From Thermoprotei archaeon (lineage in GTDB: Archaea > Thermoproteota > Thermoprotei_A > Sulfolobales > Ignisphaeraceae): DNA of 6,199 bases. Positions 1 through 5,724 of this stretch are shown here, one piece after another. The notes under the pieces were generated by a model. The model did not search any database, was not told the DNA's origin, and saw nothing but the letters and a program-made list of their open reading frames with translations. Position numbers and translations under genes: made by a program. How positions within the stretch are numbered: the first letter of the stretch is position 1; each line of letters opens with the position of its first letter. The stretch spans positions 1-6,199 of the forward strand of contig QMXA01000067.1 in NCBI GenBank assembly GCA_003661905.1, written 5' to 3'.

Positions 1-432
1 ATGATGATAATAATATTAGTCATTGTTATTCTAAGCTGGATAACTACTGCAAAAGTAGTTCGTGCTCATACACTATCAGTTATGGAGAGCTTATTTGTTG
101 AAGCAGCTAGAGCTATTGGTGCAAGTAATCTACACATAATGTTAAGGCATGTATTACCTCATGTATCTCCAATGATATTATCTAGTATGGCTCTAAATGT
201 TAGAAACGCAATATTATTCGAAGCAGCTCTAAGCTTCCTCGGACTAGGAGACCCAGCTAATGTAAGCTGGGGAACAATACTATTCTTCGCTAGAAGAGCA
301 GGTGCTTTTGCGTTAGGAGCTTGGTGGTACATAGTACCGCCAGGATTCTTAATAATGATGACTGTCCTAGGATTTACACTTATATCAATCGGACTTGATG
401 AGGTGATAAATCCAAGATTGAGAAAAATGTAA
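1..432 (+). CDS. Peptide/nickel-type (DppC/OppC-like) ABC transporter permease, C-terminal part
   Basis: This is the inner-membrane permease subunit of an oligopeptide/dipeptide-type ABC importer, partnering a second permease, ATPases and a lipid-anchored binding protein. The visible 143 residues are the C-terminal half of a family that usually runs to about 280-300 aa, so the reading frame very probably continues left of the window and the ATG at base 1 is not the real start. The coupling (EAA) loop is clear: E34-A-A, G40 and L52-P53. It is followed by E74..LSFLGLGDP (about 74-85), then W90-G91, the W108-W109 and P113-P114-G115 segment, and a last hydrophobic helix (about 111-130) ending in N-P-R-L, all hallmarks of DppC/OppC. 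The usual order places ATPase genes after the permeases, but here the next 452 bases hold none, so the ATPases must lie upstream or elsewhere. Substrate cannot be told from this fragment. Confidence 0.95.
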   Translation: MMIIILVIVILSWITTAKVVRAHTLSVMESLFVEAARAIGASNLHIMLRHVLPHVSPMILSSMALNVRNAILFEAALSFLGLGDPANVSWGTILFFARRAGAFALGAWWYIVPPGFLIMMTVLGFTLISIGLDEVINPRLRKM

Positions 433-884
433 TAATGCAAATGTGAAATTATAGATAATAAATTACTATTCACAACTCTTTACAATACAATAATAAAATA
501 ATGCCACATGGTCGCCTGTCACATAAACTCCAAGACTTCAAATCTATTATAAATAATGTTTGTATCAATTCACTACTAGAAGTTATAGTGTTTCATGAGA
601 ATTTCACGTATATCACATTGACTAATAAAAGCATTGCCTAGAGTATACAATTAACTTTACTCATGGAGGGTTCCCTAGGGTATAGATGCCGAGTACCTTT
701 ATTATGGCACTTCTCAAGTGTATTAATGAGAGTAAATGATCTAATTAATACTTTAGAAAACGACGGTTTTCATATAGTTAGGATTTACATTATGAAGGGA
801 TTGTAGAGTACATTGATTAATTATAGAATTTTAATCCACGAAATTCTAGTATAGTTCAGAATAAATTACTCTACGGTTCAAGTT
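433..884. other. 452-base intergenic gap, mostly without recognisable content
   Basis: This AT-rich gap lies between the permease and the unknown membrane protein. I see no tRNA, no long ORF on either strand, no repeat array and no strong T-run terminator after the permease. It contains one 47-codon ORF (listed separately) and an 8-base palindrome CCCTAGGG at 673-680. A locally less AT-rich patch around 660-715 coincides with that ORF. The gap could hold a decayed gene or a small RNA, but nothing in it is decisive. Confidence 0.6.
663..806 (+). CDS. Doubtful 47-aa ORF or gene remnant
   Basis: ATG at 663 to TAG at 804-806. An in-frame stop at 639-641 bars a much longer N-terminus, and there is no Shine-Dalgarno site before the ATG. 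The product is not of random look: its middle (about residues 22-42, VNDLINTLENDGF then HIVRIYI) reads like an amphipathic helix followed by a beta strand, and there is a W-H pair at 15-16. I do not recognise a family. It could be a small protein made from a leaderless transcript, the remnant of a longer decayed gene, or chance. An A/T-rich TATA-like stretch near 621-630 is a possible promoter. Confidence that this is a functional gene is low. Confidence 0.2.
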   Translation: MEGSLGYRCRVPLLWHFSSVLMRVNDLINTLENDGFHIVRIYIMKGL

Positions 885-1886
885 ATGAAGAGTAGAGGTA
901 TTGGTTCTCATATATTTTCTAGAAATAGGGATAGTAGAGAAGTTGTTGTTATTGGGGAATATGGTATAGAGAAGGCTCTAAGTAGATCTACAATTAAGGC
1001 TCTTTTAGCAATTCTAGTGCTTCTTGTAATACTTCCATTACTCATTATGGAAATGGGTTCATATGCTCTTACATTTTTCTCATTAATTCTCATGGTGGCG
1101 GTATCATTAATAGCTATGGTAGAGTATAGAAAGGATAAAGAAGCTTACAGAGTTCTAACATCATTTATAGAGAATATCGCAATAAAAGGTGATACACTCA
1201 TAATTCATGGAAGGAAAATGGAATTAGGACATGGTAGGTTCTATAGTAGGGCTGTGTATGGAAGAATTTCCCGTATTAGAAATTTCTTCTACATCTCCAA
1301 TAAATATAGATCTAATATCATAGAGCTAGAGAGAGTTAGTAAAGAATTTACACTACTTTCAGACTTCATGGGTGATTATGCTAATATTCCAGGGGTTAAA
1401 GTATTGAGTAAGCCCTATGAAAACGTAATACTAGGCATTATAAATCCTAAGACCATGAAGCTCAGGGTAGAACCTCAAACACTTATTCTTCAAGCTAAGG
1501 GCAAGACCTTAGCTGAAGCAAGACTGAAGATCGAGAATAGTAAGATCAGAGCTATACTCTATGCATATCCAGGAGTGCGTGGAGTAGTATATCTGAAACT
1601 ACATGGTGGGGTACCAGAGAGAAGAGTTAGTATAACTCTAGGCTCTGTAGGCCCTGGAGAACAATGCACTGTAGTGAAACATTTTCTACCTAGTAAGGAG
1701 CTATTAATAATAACTCATGAGAGGCTCTTCACTGTAAGAAGTTTAAGGGATAGAGTAGGTATCTATGATCCCTTACTTATATCAGGTTTTGGCGAAGGGA
1801 ATTATAAATTAAAACTAGTTCTCAAGAGAACTCTACATTCAGCATTATCGAGTGAAGCAAGGATATTTCTTGAACATGTAAAGTAG
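885..1886 (+). CDS. Unrecognised membrane-anchored protein with a large C-terminal soluble domain
   Basis: The 333-aa product matches no family I can name. About 35 polar, arginine-rich residues come first. Two hydrophobic helices follow, about 39-57 and 60-79, with only a short E56-M-G-S turn between them, so this is a tight membrane hairpin. The remaining 250 residues are soluble. The part from about 185 onward alternates short hydrophobic and charged stretches, with GSVGPGEQ near 255-262, which suggests a beta-sandwich; this fold guess is inference only. By the positive-inside rule, the basic residues flanking both ends of the hairpin suggest that both termini are cytoplasmic. ATG 885 is the first start; no good Shine-Dalgarno precedes it, so the transcript may have a short or no leader. 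The gene stands alone, with a 452-base gap before it and a convergent gene after it. The consistent codon use and long intact frame support a real gene. Confidence 0.75.
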   Translation: MKSRGIGSHIFSRNRDSREVVVIGEYGIEKALSRSTIKALLAILVLLVILPLLIMEMGSYALTFFSLILMVAVSLIAMVEYRKDKEAYRVLTSFIENIAIKGDTLIIHGRKMELGHGRFYSRAVYGRISRIRNFFYISNKYRSNIIELERVSKEFTLLSDFMGDYANIPGVKVLSKPYENVILGIINPKTMKLRVEPQTLILQAKGKTLAEARLKIENSKIRAILYAYPGVRGVVYLKLHGGVPERRVSITLGSVGPGEQCTVVKHFLPSKELLIITHERLFTVRSLRDRVGIYDPLLISGFGEGNYKLKLVLKRTLHSALSSEARIFLEHVK

Positions 1887-1962
1887 AGAGCATATATGAA
1901 TTAAATTCTTAACCAAGAAAGATTGCGAATCATTGCTGAATAGTAAAGAGTGTAGAACATAT

Positions 1963-1967
1963 AAAAA
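1963..1967 (-). terminator. Possible T-run terminator of the RCK_C gene
   Basis: On the minus strand a run of five T's lies about 30 bases past the stop of the RCK_C protein, in the short region where it meets the convergent membrane-protein gene. Archaeal termination usually needs only a T-rich stretch. The run is short, so the call is weak. Confidence 0.25.
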
Positions 1968-1996
1968 GCTAAGAGATTTAATGGAAGGATATTGCT

Positions 1997-2770
1997 TTAA
2001 TCATAGCCACCAGTCATTCTCCTCATTTGCTCTCTCATCTGTTCCTTCTTCACAGCTTCAAGATGCTCCATATCTCCTTTAATTCCCTTAAGTCTCTTTG
2101 ATAGGTTAACAACTGCTTCTTCAGGTCCATAGCATACTAGTATATCACCAACACGTATTTCAGTATCACCTCTAGGTGCTCCAATGAACTTCTCTTCACC
2201 ATTTACCTTCCTATATATTGATAGAACTAAAACACCTTCTTCATCAAGTTTTAAATCTCTTAATGTTCTGCCAGCTAACCAACTATTCTCTCTGATCTTG
2301 ATTTGAGATATTGTGAATCCCTTGCTCAGACCTAGGAGCTGTTCATAATCAAGTATCTTTATGTGAGTAAATCTCTCCAACGCTCTCTCAATAAGCCAAC
2401 TTAAACCTCTATCAACGAGTTTTGATTTAGCAAAGATAAATAGAGCTACTAAGCCTATAGCAAGCCATATACCTCTTTGGATCATTTCTATAGGTGTTCT
2501 ACCCACGAATGTCAGTACTAATGTAGCCATAGCCGAAGTTATTCCAGCACTACCTAGTAACATAAGTATACTTACTATTCTCCTTCTAACAGGATGTGAA
2601 ACTACGTATTCAGATTCTGACGTAGTAAAACCAACACCTGAAAAAGCTGATTGAGCTTGAAAAGCTGCTACTTCTCTAGATAATCCAGTCATTTTAAGAG
2701 CAACCATACCTATCCTCACAACAATTATTGAGAATAGAACAACTAATAGAAACGTTATTAAAGCGATCAT
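1997..2770 (-). CDS. Membrane protein with C-terminal RCK_C (TrkA-C) domain and a pore-loop-like segment
   Basis: The 257-aa product has a hydrophobic helix at about 3-24 and a re-entrant-looking segment at 33-50 with the core SAFSGVGFTT (41-50). Further helices lie at about 65-88 and 100-115. A cytoplasmic part follows, with an RCK_C/TrkA-C domain at about 150-228: LAGRTLRDLKL, then the GDTEIRVGDILVCYGP segment typical of the fold. A charged tail closes the protein. RCK_C domains bind small ligands and gate K+ channels and transporters; the ligand here is unknown. There is no RCK_N (Rossmann) domain and no full TrkH-like chain of four pore units. From memory, uncharacterised bacterial and archaeal TrkA-C proteins share this N-terminal segment. 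The ATG at 2770 is supported by GGTGAT eight bases upstream. It is divergent from the ABC-class ATPase. Transport activity is inferred; the RCK_C domain is firm. Confidence 0.9.
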   Translation of the reverse strand: MIALITFLLVVLFSIIVVRIGMVALKMTGLSREVAAFQAQSAFSGVGFTTSESEYVVSHPVRRRIVSILMLLGSAGITSAMATLVLTFVGRTPIEMIQRGIWLAIGLVALFIFAKSKLVDRGLSWLIERALERFTHIKILDYEQLLGLSKGFTISQIKIRENSWLAGRTLRDLKLDEEGVLVLSIYRKVNGEEKFIGAPRGDTEIRVGDILVCYGPEEAVVNLSKRLKGIKGDMEHLEAVKKEQMREQMRRMTGGYD

Positions 2771-2778
2771 ACTATGTT

Positions 2779-2784
2779 ATCACC
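2779..2784 (-). promoter_or_regulatory. Shine-Dalgarno site of the RCK_C gene
   Basis: On the minus strand GGTGAT, an exact complement of the archaeal 16S rRNA 3' end (ATCACC), lies eight bases before ATG 2770. It fixes that start and implies a transcript with a real leader. Confidence 0.75.
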
Positions 2785-2823
2785 TACTTAAATCAATACC
2801 CATCATTAACTTATCCATTCAGA

Positions 2824-2841
2824 TTATATATAACTTAAATA
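2824..2841. promoter_or_regulatory. Divergent promoter with a palindromic TATA element
   Basis: TTATATATAA at 2824-2833 is self-complementary and lies between the two divergent genes, followed by CTTAAATA (2834-2841). With an archaeal spacing of about 26 bases from TATA centre to start site, the rightward transcript would start near 2854 (leader about 17 nt) and the leftward near 2802 (leader about 31 nt). Both leaders would contain the observed Shine-Dalgarno sites. Start sites are inferred from spacing alone. Confidence 0.5.
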
Positions 2842-2860
2842 GACATCATCATACATATTA

Positions 2861-2869
2861 GTGATGAGG
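2861..2869 (+). promoter_or_regulatory. Shine-Dalgarno site of the ABC-class ATPase gene
   Basis: GTGATGAGG directly precedes ATG 2871. GTGAT (five bases before the start codon) matches the archaeal 16S 3' end; TGAGG also matches but is only one base away. The GTG at 2861 and ATG at 2864 lie in another frame and are not alternative starts. Confidence 0.6.
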
Positions 2870-2870
2870 A

Positions 2871-4541
2871 ATGATTAGGATCGGTATATCTGAACTTAAA
2901 GAGCTATTGAGAAAAATTGATGGTAAGAGATATAGCATGTACAAGAAACTAAGAAACTTAGTAATAAATTACGATGTGGCAAAAGCTATCTTAACTAAGA
3001 TACAGGGAGATCCCCACGCACCACCATCAATAATGGAGATAACCATACCTAGTAAAGTACATAAGTTACCAAATAAATTCCTTAGAGGGGAATTCCAAAC
3101 ACCACTTACAGATTATATAGCTAGAGTTCTGTATAGAGTTACAAGAAAATATAGTAGAAAGTGTGGTTCAGGATATAGTTGTTATATTGGAATTCCAAAG
3201 CCAGGTCCTTGGATTTTAAAGAGATCTTGCGTAGGGGTGAAGAATGGAGACATAGTTCTAAGAATGTACATAGGACTACCAGCTCGCAATAGGAGAGTTC
3301 TAGGTAATAAAGCAAGTGAATTACTCATAAAACACACATTAGGAATTGTAGATACAATAATAGAGCTACGTAGTAAAGTAGGTGAAATTGAGAAACACAT
3401 AGAATGTTACATTGATCAAGAATATCTCAGACAATGGCTATATAGAAATAACTACATGTTCTTCATAGCGGATAGAAGTATACTACCGAGGGAGTCTAGT
3501 TTATCAGAAAAACCTATGAAAAATGCTATCCTATTCAAATCGCCTCGACCACTTAGAGTAATAGTAAGGTTACCTAGTGGTAAGCAAATTACTGGTATGG
3601 CTATGCCCATGGGAATTGCGGTAATAACAGGTGGGGGTTATCATGGCAAAACAACACTTCTGAAGGCTATTCAGAATGGAATATATAATCATGTAAAAGG
3701 TGATGGTAGAGAATACATTGTTTCAAGAAAATACACAGTAATAATTAGAGCAGAGGATGGTAGAATAGTATCGAATGTTGATATATCAAGCTTCATAAAT
3801 AACTTACCTACAGGTGAAGATACATTAAAATATAGTAGCTTAAATTCAAGCGGTTCAACGAGTATGGCTGCATCAATAAATGAGGCTATTGAAGCTAATG
3901 CTGAAGTAATACTAATGGATGAAGATACGAGTGCAACAAACTTACTATTCAAAGATGAAGTGATGAGCAAGGTAATAGCTAAAGAACCCATAAAACCACT
4001 ACATCTACAAATAAGAGACTTAGCTAATAAAACGAAAATAGGTATAGTAATAGTAACAAGTGCATCTTCATCATTCCTAGATGTAGCAGATAGAATTATA
4101 CTAATGGAGAACTATATCCCAAGAGACATAACTACAGATATAAGAAAGTACGCAGCTCCTAAATCAGAACTACCATATAAATCTCCAAGAAGTAGGGTAT
4201 TTCATGGAATAAGAGGACTAAGAAAAATACGTGCTAAGGATTATAGAATAGTTACTGAGTATAGTGATGGTATAAGATTTGAACTAGATCTAGCATATTA
4301 TTCAAGAATTGTTGAAAAAGGCCAAGTAAAATTCATAGCGTATATAGTGAAGAAGCTAGCTAATTTAGAAAGACCCATGAGCATTCCTAAGTTAATAAAT
4401 TACGTAAATGAGTTGATTAGCAATAAAGGATTCTCAGCATTCATACATCCAATACCACCAGATTTAACTACTGTGGATGGATTTGATGTAGTATGGGTTC
4501 TTAACAGGTTATATAATGCGGTTTTTATACAAAGCAAATAG
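2871..4541 (+). CDS. ATPase of the ABC class (PF09818 / COG3044 family)
   Basis: A full-length 556-aa member of an ABC-type ATPase family with no transport domain. The N-terminal part has the family pattern IDGKRYSMYKKL (16-27) and QGDPHAPPS (45-53). The nucleotide site has Walker A GGGYHGKTT (254-262), a family-specific block IRAEDGR (292-298) and VDISSFINNLPTGEDT (303-318), a signature-like SSGSTS (326-331) and Walker B VILMDEDTSATN (346-357) with catalytic E351. DVADRIILM follows at 404-412, and the C-terminal domain (about 425-556) includes RKIRAKD and a final ALNRLR-like helix (VLNRLYN). No membrane segments are present, so the protein is cytosolic. Cellular function is not established for prokaryotic members. 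From memory, the trypanosome RNA-editing factor MRB1590 belongs to this family and binds RNA, so a nucleic-acid role is plausible here but inferred. It is transcribed alone, divergent from the RCK_C gene. Confidence 0.95.
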   Translation: MIRIGISELKELLRKIDGKRYSMYKKLRNLVINYDVAKAILTKIQGDPHAPPSIMEITIPSKVHKLPNKFLRGEFQTPLTDYIARVLYRVTRKYSRKCGSGYSCYIGIPKPGPWILKRSCVGVKNGDIVLRMYIGLPARNRRVLGNKASELLIKHTLGIVDTIIELRSKVGEIEKHIECYIDQEYLRQWLYRNNYMFFIADRSILPRESSLSEKPMKNAILFKSPRPLRVIVRLPSGKQITGMAMPMGIAVITGGGYHGKTTLLKAIQNGIYNHVKGDGREYIVSRKYTVIIRAEDGRIVSNVDISSFINNLPTGEDTLKYSSLNSSGSTSMAASINEAIEANAEVILMDEDTSATNLLFKDEVMSKVIAKEPIKPLHLQIRDLANKTKIGIVIVTSASSSFLDVADRIILMENYIPRDITTDIRKYAAPKSELPYKSPRSRVFHGIRGLRKIRAKDYRIVTEYSDGIRFELDLAYYSRIVEKGQVKFIAYIVKKLANLERPMSIPKLINYVNELISNKGFSAFIHPIPPDLTTVDGFDVVWVLNRLYNAVFIQSK

Positions 4542-4631
4542 AATTATCAATACTTAATTATTTCGATACTTAAATCTCGTGTATAGATCGTTACATTCAT
4601 GATCTAATAGCTTAATTAATATTACATTCTT

Positions 4632-4654
4632 GCGAATAATTTATCGCGAATAAT
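4632..4654. repeat. Two 9-base direct repeats upstream of the HEPN-MNT operon
   Basis: GCGAATAAT occurs at 4632-4640 and again at 4646-4654, one and a third helical turns apart (14-base period). The stretch 4630-4650 also folds as a small imperfect inverted repeat (TTGCGA against TCGCGAA with one bulged base). It lies about 45-70 bases before the likely TATA element, a place where an archaeal regulator might bind. By rough count, a 9-base repeat this close together is expected about once by chance in a window this size, so the regulatory reading is weak. Confidence 0.3.
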
Positions 4655-4692
4655 CATCGTTTCCATAATTATGAGCTGAGTTAGAACTTGCT

Positions 4693-4707
4693 AAAGTAGT
4701 TTATTAA
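4693..4707 (+). promoter_or_regulatory. Likely promoter of the HEPN-MNT operon
   Basis: AAAGTAGTTTATTAA fits an A-rich BRE followed by a TATA box (TTTATTA, 4700-4706). A start site about 26 bases downstream would be near 4729 and give a leader of some 27 nt before ATG 4756, long enough to contain the weak GGGAGAT ribosome site at 4744-4750. Position and pattern only. Confidence 0.4.
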
Positions 4708-4755
4708 TTAGATTCATAATTATTATAGTTAGAATTACATATTGGGAGATGCTAA

Positions 4756-5175
4756 ATGGAGGAAGAGCATAAGAGTATTAGAGAGGAAGTGTTTGATTGG
4801 TTTGAAGAGGCTAAAGCTGATTTGAAACGTGCAATAAGGTCTCTTAATAATAAGGATTATAGTCTCTCATGTTATATGTCTCAACAAGCAATAGAAAAAG
4901 CGTTAAAGGCGTTAATAATAGGTTTAAAGCATAAGAGACCTCCTCATGTACATGACTTAGTAGTATTATATGAGTATGTTAGAGATTTATTACCATTGCC
5001 TAGAGATGTTATTGAGAAACTACCTGAAGTATCACAGTACTATGTTACTGCAAGATATCCTAATGTAGGTTTACGTAGACCATCAATAAGCTTTAGTAAA
5101 CTTCAAGCTAATAATGCATTAGAGGTTGCTAAATATGTCATTAGAAAAGTTGAGGAAGTTCTCAGTACCACATAA
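4756..5175 (+). CDS. HEPN-domain protein of a HEPN-MNT pair
   Basis: The 139-aa product is a single, all-helical HEPN domain of the PF05168 type. Helix 1 holds WFEEAKADLKRAI (15-27). The core SCYMSQQAIEKALKALI (38-54) is the family's most recognisable segment. HDL follows at 66-68, and the C-terminal part has YYVTARYPN (95-103), the common 'RYP' signature, before the last helix. It is encoded directly before, and overlapping, an MNT nucleotidyltransferase, the standard arrangement for this pair. In toxin-antitoxin HEPN-MNT systems the HEPN is an RNase carrying an R-x4-6-H motif late in the domain; I see none there. The only formal match (R61 to H66) is in the loop before HDL. So this is more probably a non-RNase partner or scaffold of the transferase than a toxin, which is inference. 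ATG 4756 has a weak GGGAGAT site upstream. Confidence 0.93.
   Translation: MEEEHKSIREEVFDWFEEAKADLKRAIRSLNNKDYSLSCYMSQQAIEKALKALIIGLKHKRPPHVHDLVVLYEYVRDLLPLPRDVIEKLPEVSQYYVTARYPNVGLRRPSISFSKLQANNALEVAKYVIRKVEEVLSTT
5122..5126 (+). promoter_or_regulatory. Shine-Dalgarno site that sets the MNT gene start
   Basis: GAGGT, complementary to the archaeal 16S 3' end, lies inside the HEPN gene eight bases before ATG 5135. It favours ATG 5135 over the in-frame TTG at 5126, which overlaps the site itself and would add only three residues. Confidence 0.6.
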
Positions 5176-5476
5176 AATCATTGAAGCAATAGAGAGATTT
5201 GTAAAAGCCATTAGAGATAGGTATGATGATGCAGAAATATATTTGTTCGGAAGCTATGCTAAAGGCACTTGGGTGGATGATAGTGATGTTGACATCATAG
5301 TTATATCCAAGCATTTCAGCACAATGCAATTAGAAGAGAGAATAAGAGCGCTTAGAATACTGGCAAATAGTAAAATTCCATTCCAAATACTTGCATATAC
5401 ACCTGAAGAATTTAAAAAGGTATTGAGGAAAAGTATCGTATTGCAAGATGCAAGAGAGTATTGGATTAAGCTATGA
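5135..5476 (+). CDS. MNT-type nucleotidyltransferase of a HEPN-MNT pair
   Basis: The 113-aa product is a minimal nucleotidyltransferase of the pol-beta superfamily (NTP_transf_2). After two short helices (5-30), the strand EIYLF leads into the GS-x10-D-x-D motif: G39-S40, then D51-V52-D53. The two aspartates are metal-binding catalytic residues in this fold. The third carboxylate of active members normally sits in the later strand before the 'TPEEF' segment; here that strand is PFQILAYTPEEF (82-93), with Q84 where I would expect D or E. MntA-type partners AMPylate their HEPN protein; whether this one does is unknown. It overlaps the HEPN gene by 41 bases in another frame, so the two are co-transcribed and probably translationally coupled. 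ATG 5135 is chosen for its GAGGT site; a TTG at 5126 would give 116 aa. Confidence 0.93.
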   Translation: MSLEKLRKFSVPHKIIEAIERFVKAIRDRYDDAEIYLFGSYAKGTWVDDSDVDIIVISKHFSTMQLEERIRALRILANSKIPFQILAYTPEEFKKVLRKSIVLQDAREYWIKL

Positions 5477-5563
5477 ATGACTAGCATTTATATATTAAAT
5501 GATTATATGCTCTTAATTAAAGTTCAGAGAAGATAATCATTCTTCGTATGAATTGATAGCTAG

Positions 5564-5573
5564 TATTTAAAAG
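5564..5573 (+). promoter_or_regulatory. Strong-looking TATA box without an adjacent gene
   Basis: TATTTAAAAG is the closest match to a consensus archaeal box A in the 5477-5724 gap. Initiation about 26 bases on would fall near 5592-5596, some 130 bases before the next gene. The transcript is therefore either a long-leader message for the metallo-hydrolase or a small RNA. No annotated ORF of useful size starts there: the ATG at 5587 gives only 11 codons. Confidence 0.35.
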
Positions 5574-5612
5574 TCTCTATGCTTTGATGCTCTCAGGACA
5601 GTTCTTACTAGG

Positions 5613-5624
5613 ACTTATTTAAGT
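5613..5624. repeat. Small inverted repeat in the leader region
   Basis: ACTTATTTAAGT is a 5-bp stem with two central bases, nested in a second pairing GGACT (5611-5615) with AGTCC (5634-5638). It also contains a TATA-like TTATTTAAG. It could be an operator or an RNA hairpin, but short AT-rich palindromes are common by chance here. Confidence 0.2.
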
Positions 5625-5683
5625 ACTAAACATAGTCCCTTCATAAATTTGAAATAGCTGTATGAGTAGATCCTAGGGAACAT

Positions 5684-5691
5684 TATTATAA
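5684..5691 (+). promoter_or_regulatory. Candidate proximal promoter of the metallo-hydrolase
   Basis: A TATTATAA-like element lies about 36 bases before ATG 5725. A start 26 bases downstream would give a leader of only about 10-12 nt, consistent with the lack of a good Shine-Dalgarno there. Confidence 0.35.
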
Positions 5692-5724
5692 CATTGTGTA
5701 TTATAGAGTTCTTGGGTAGTTTAT

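Noticed and set aside
159..473. 104-codon minus-strand frame opposite the permease
   Set aside because: It lies antisense to a gene with clear family motifs and has no recognisable content of its own; it is a shadow. The same holds for minus-strand frames at 908-1093, 3182-3400, 3689-3991 and 5254-5487.
671..680. Shared intergenic sequence TTCCCTAGG here and, inverted, at 5672-5680
   Set aside because: Only nine bases match and the flanks differ. Many 9-base matches are expected by chance between positions in a 6-kb window.
874..884. GGTTCAAGT resembling a tRNA T-loop
   Set aside because: No acceptor, D or anticodon stem can be paired upstream, and the sequence runs directly into an ATG.
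2861..2893. C/D-box small RNA: GTGATGA (C box, 2861-2867) with CTGA (2890-2893)
   Set aside because: A TGATGG at 2918-2923 could be C', but no final D box follows at a suitable distance. The C-box match is explained by the Shine-Dalgarno and start region of the ATPase gene.
4542..4605. ATACTTAA direct repeats (4550-4557, 4566-4573) and the AGATC/GATCT inverted repeat (4585-4605)
   Set aside because: Short AT-rich repeats of this size are expected by chance in such DNA, and they are not placed at a promoter in a consistent way.
4936..4953. RPPHVH (R61-H66) in HEPN as the RNase R-x4-H motif
   Set aside because: It sits in the loop before the HDL segment, not in the late helix where the catalytic motif of HEPN RNases lies.
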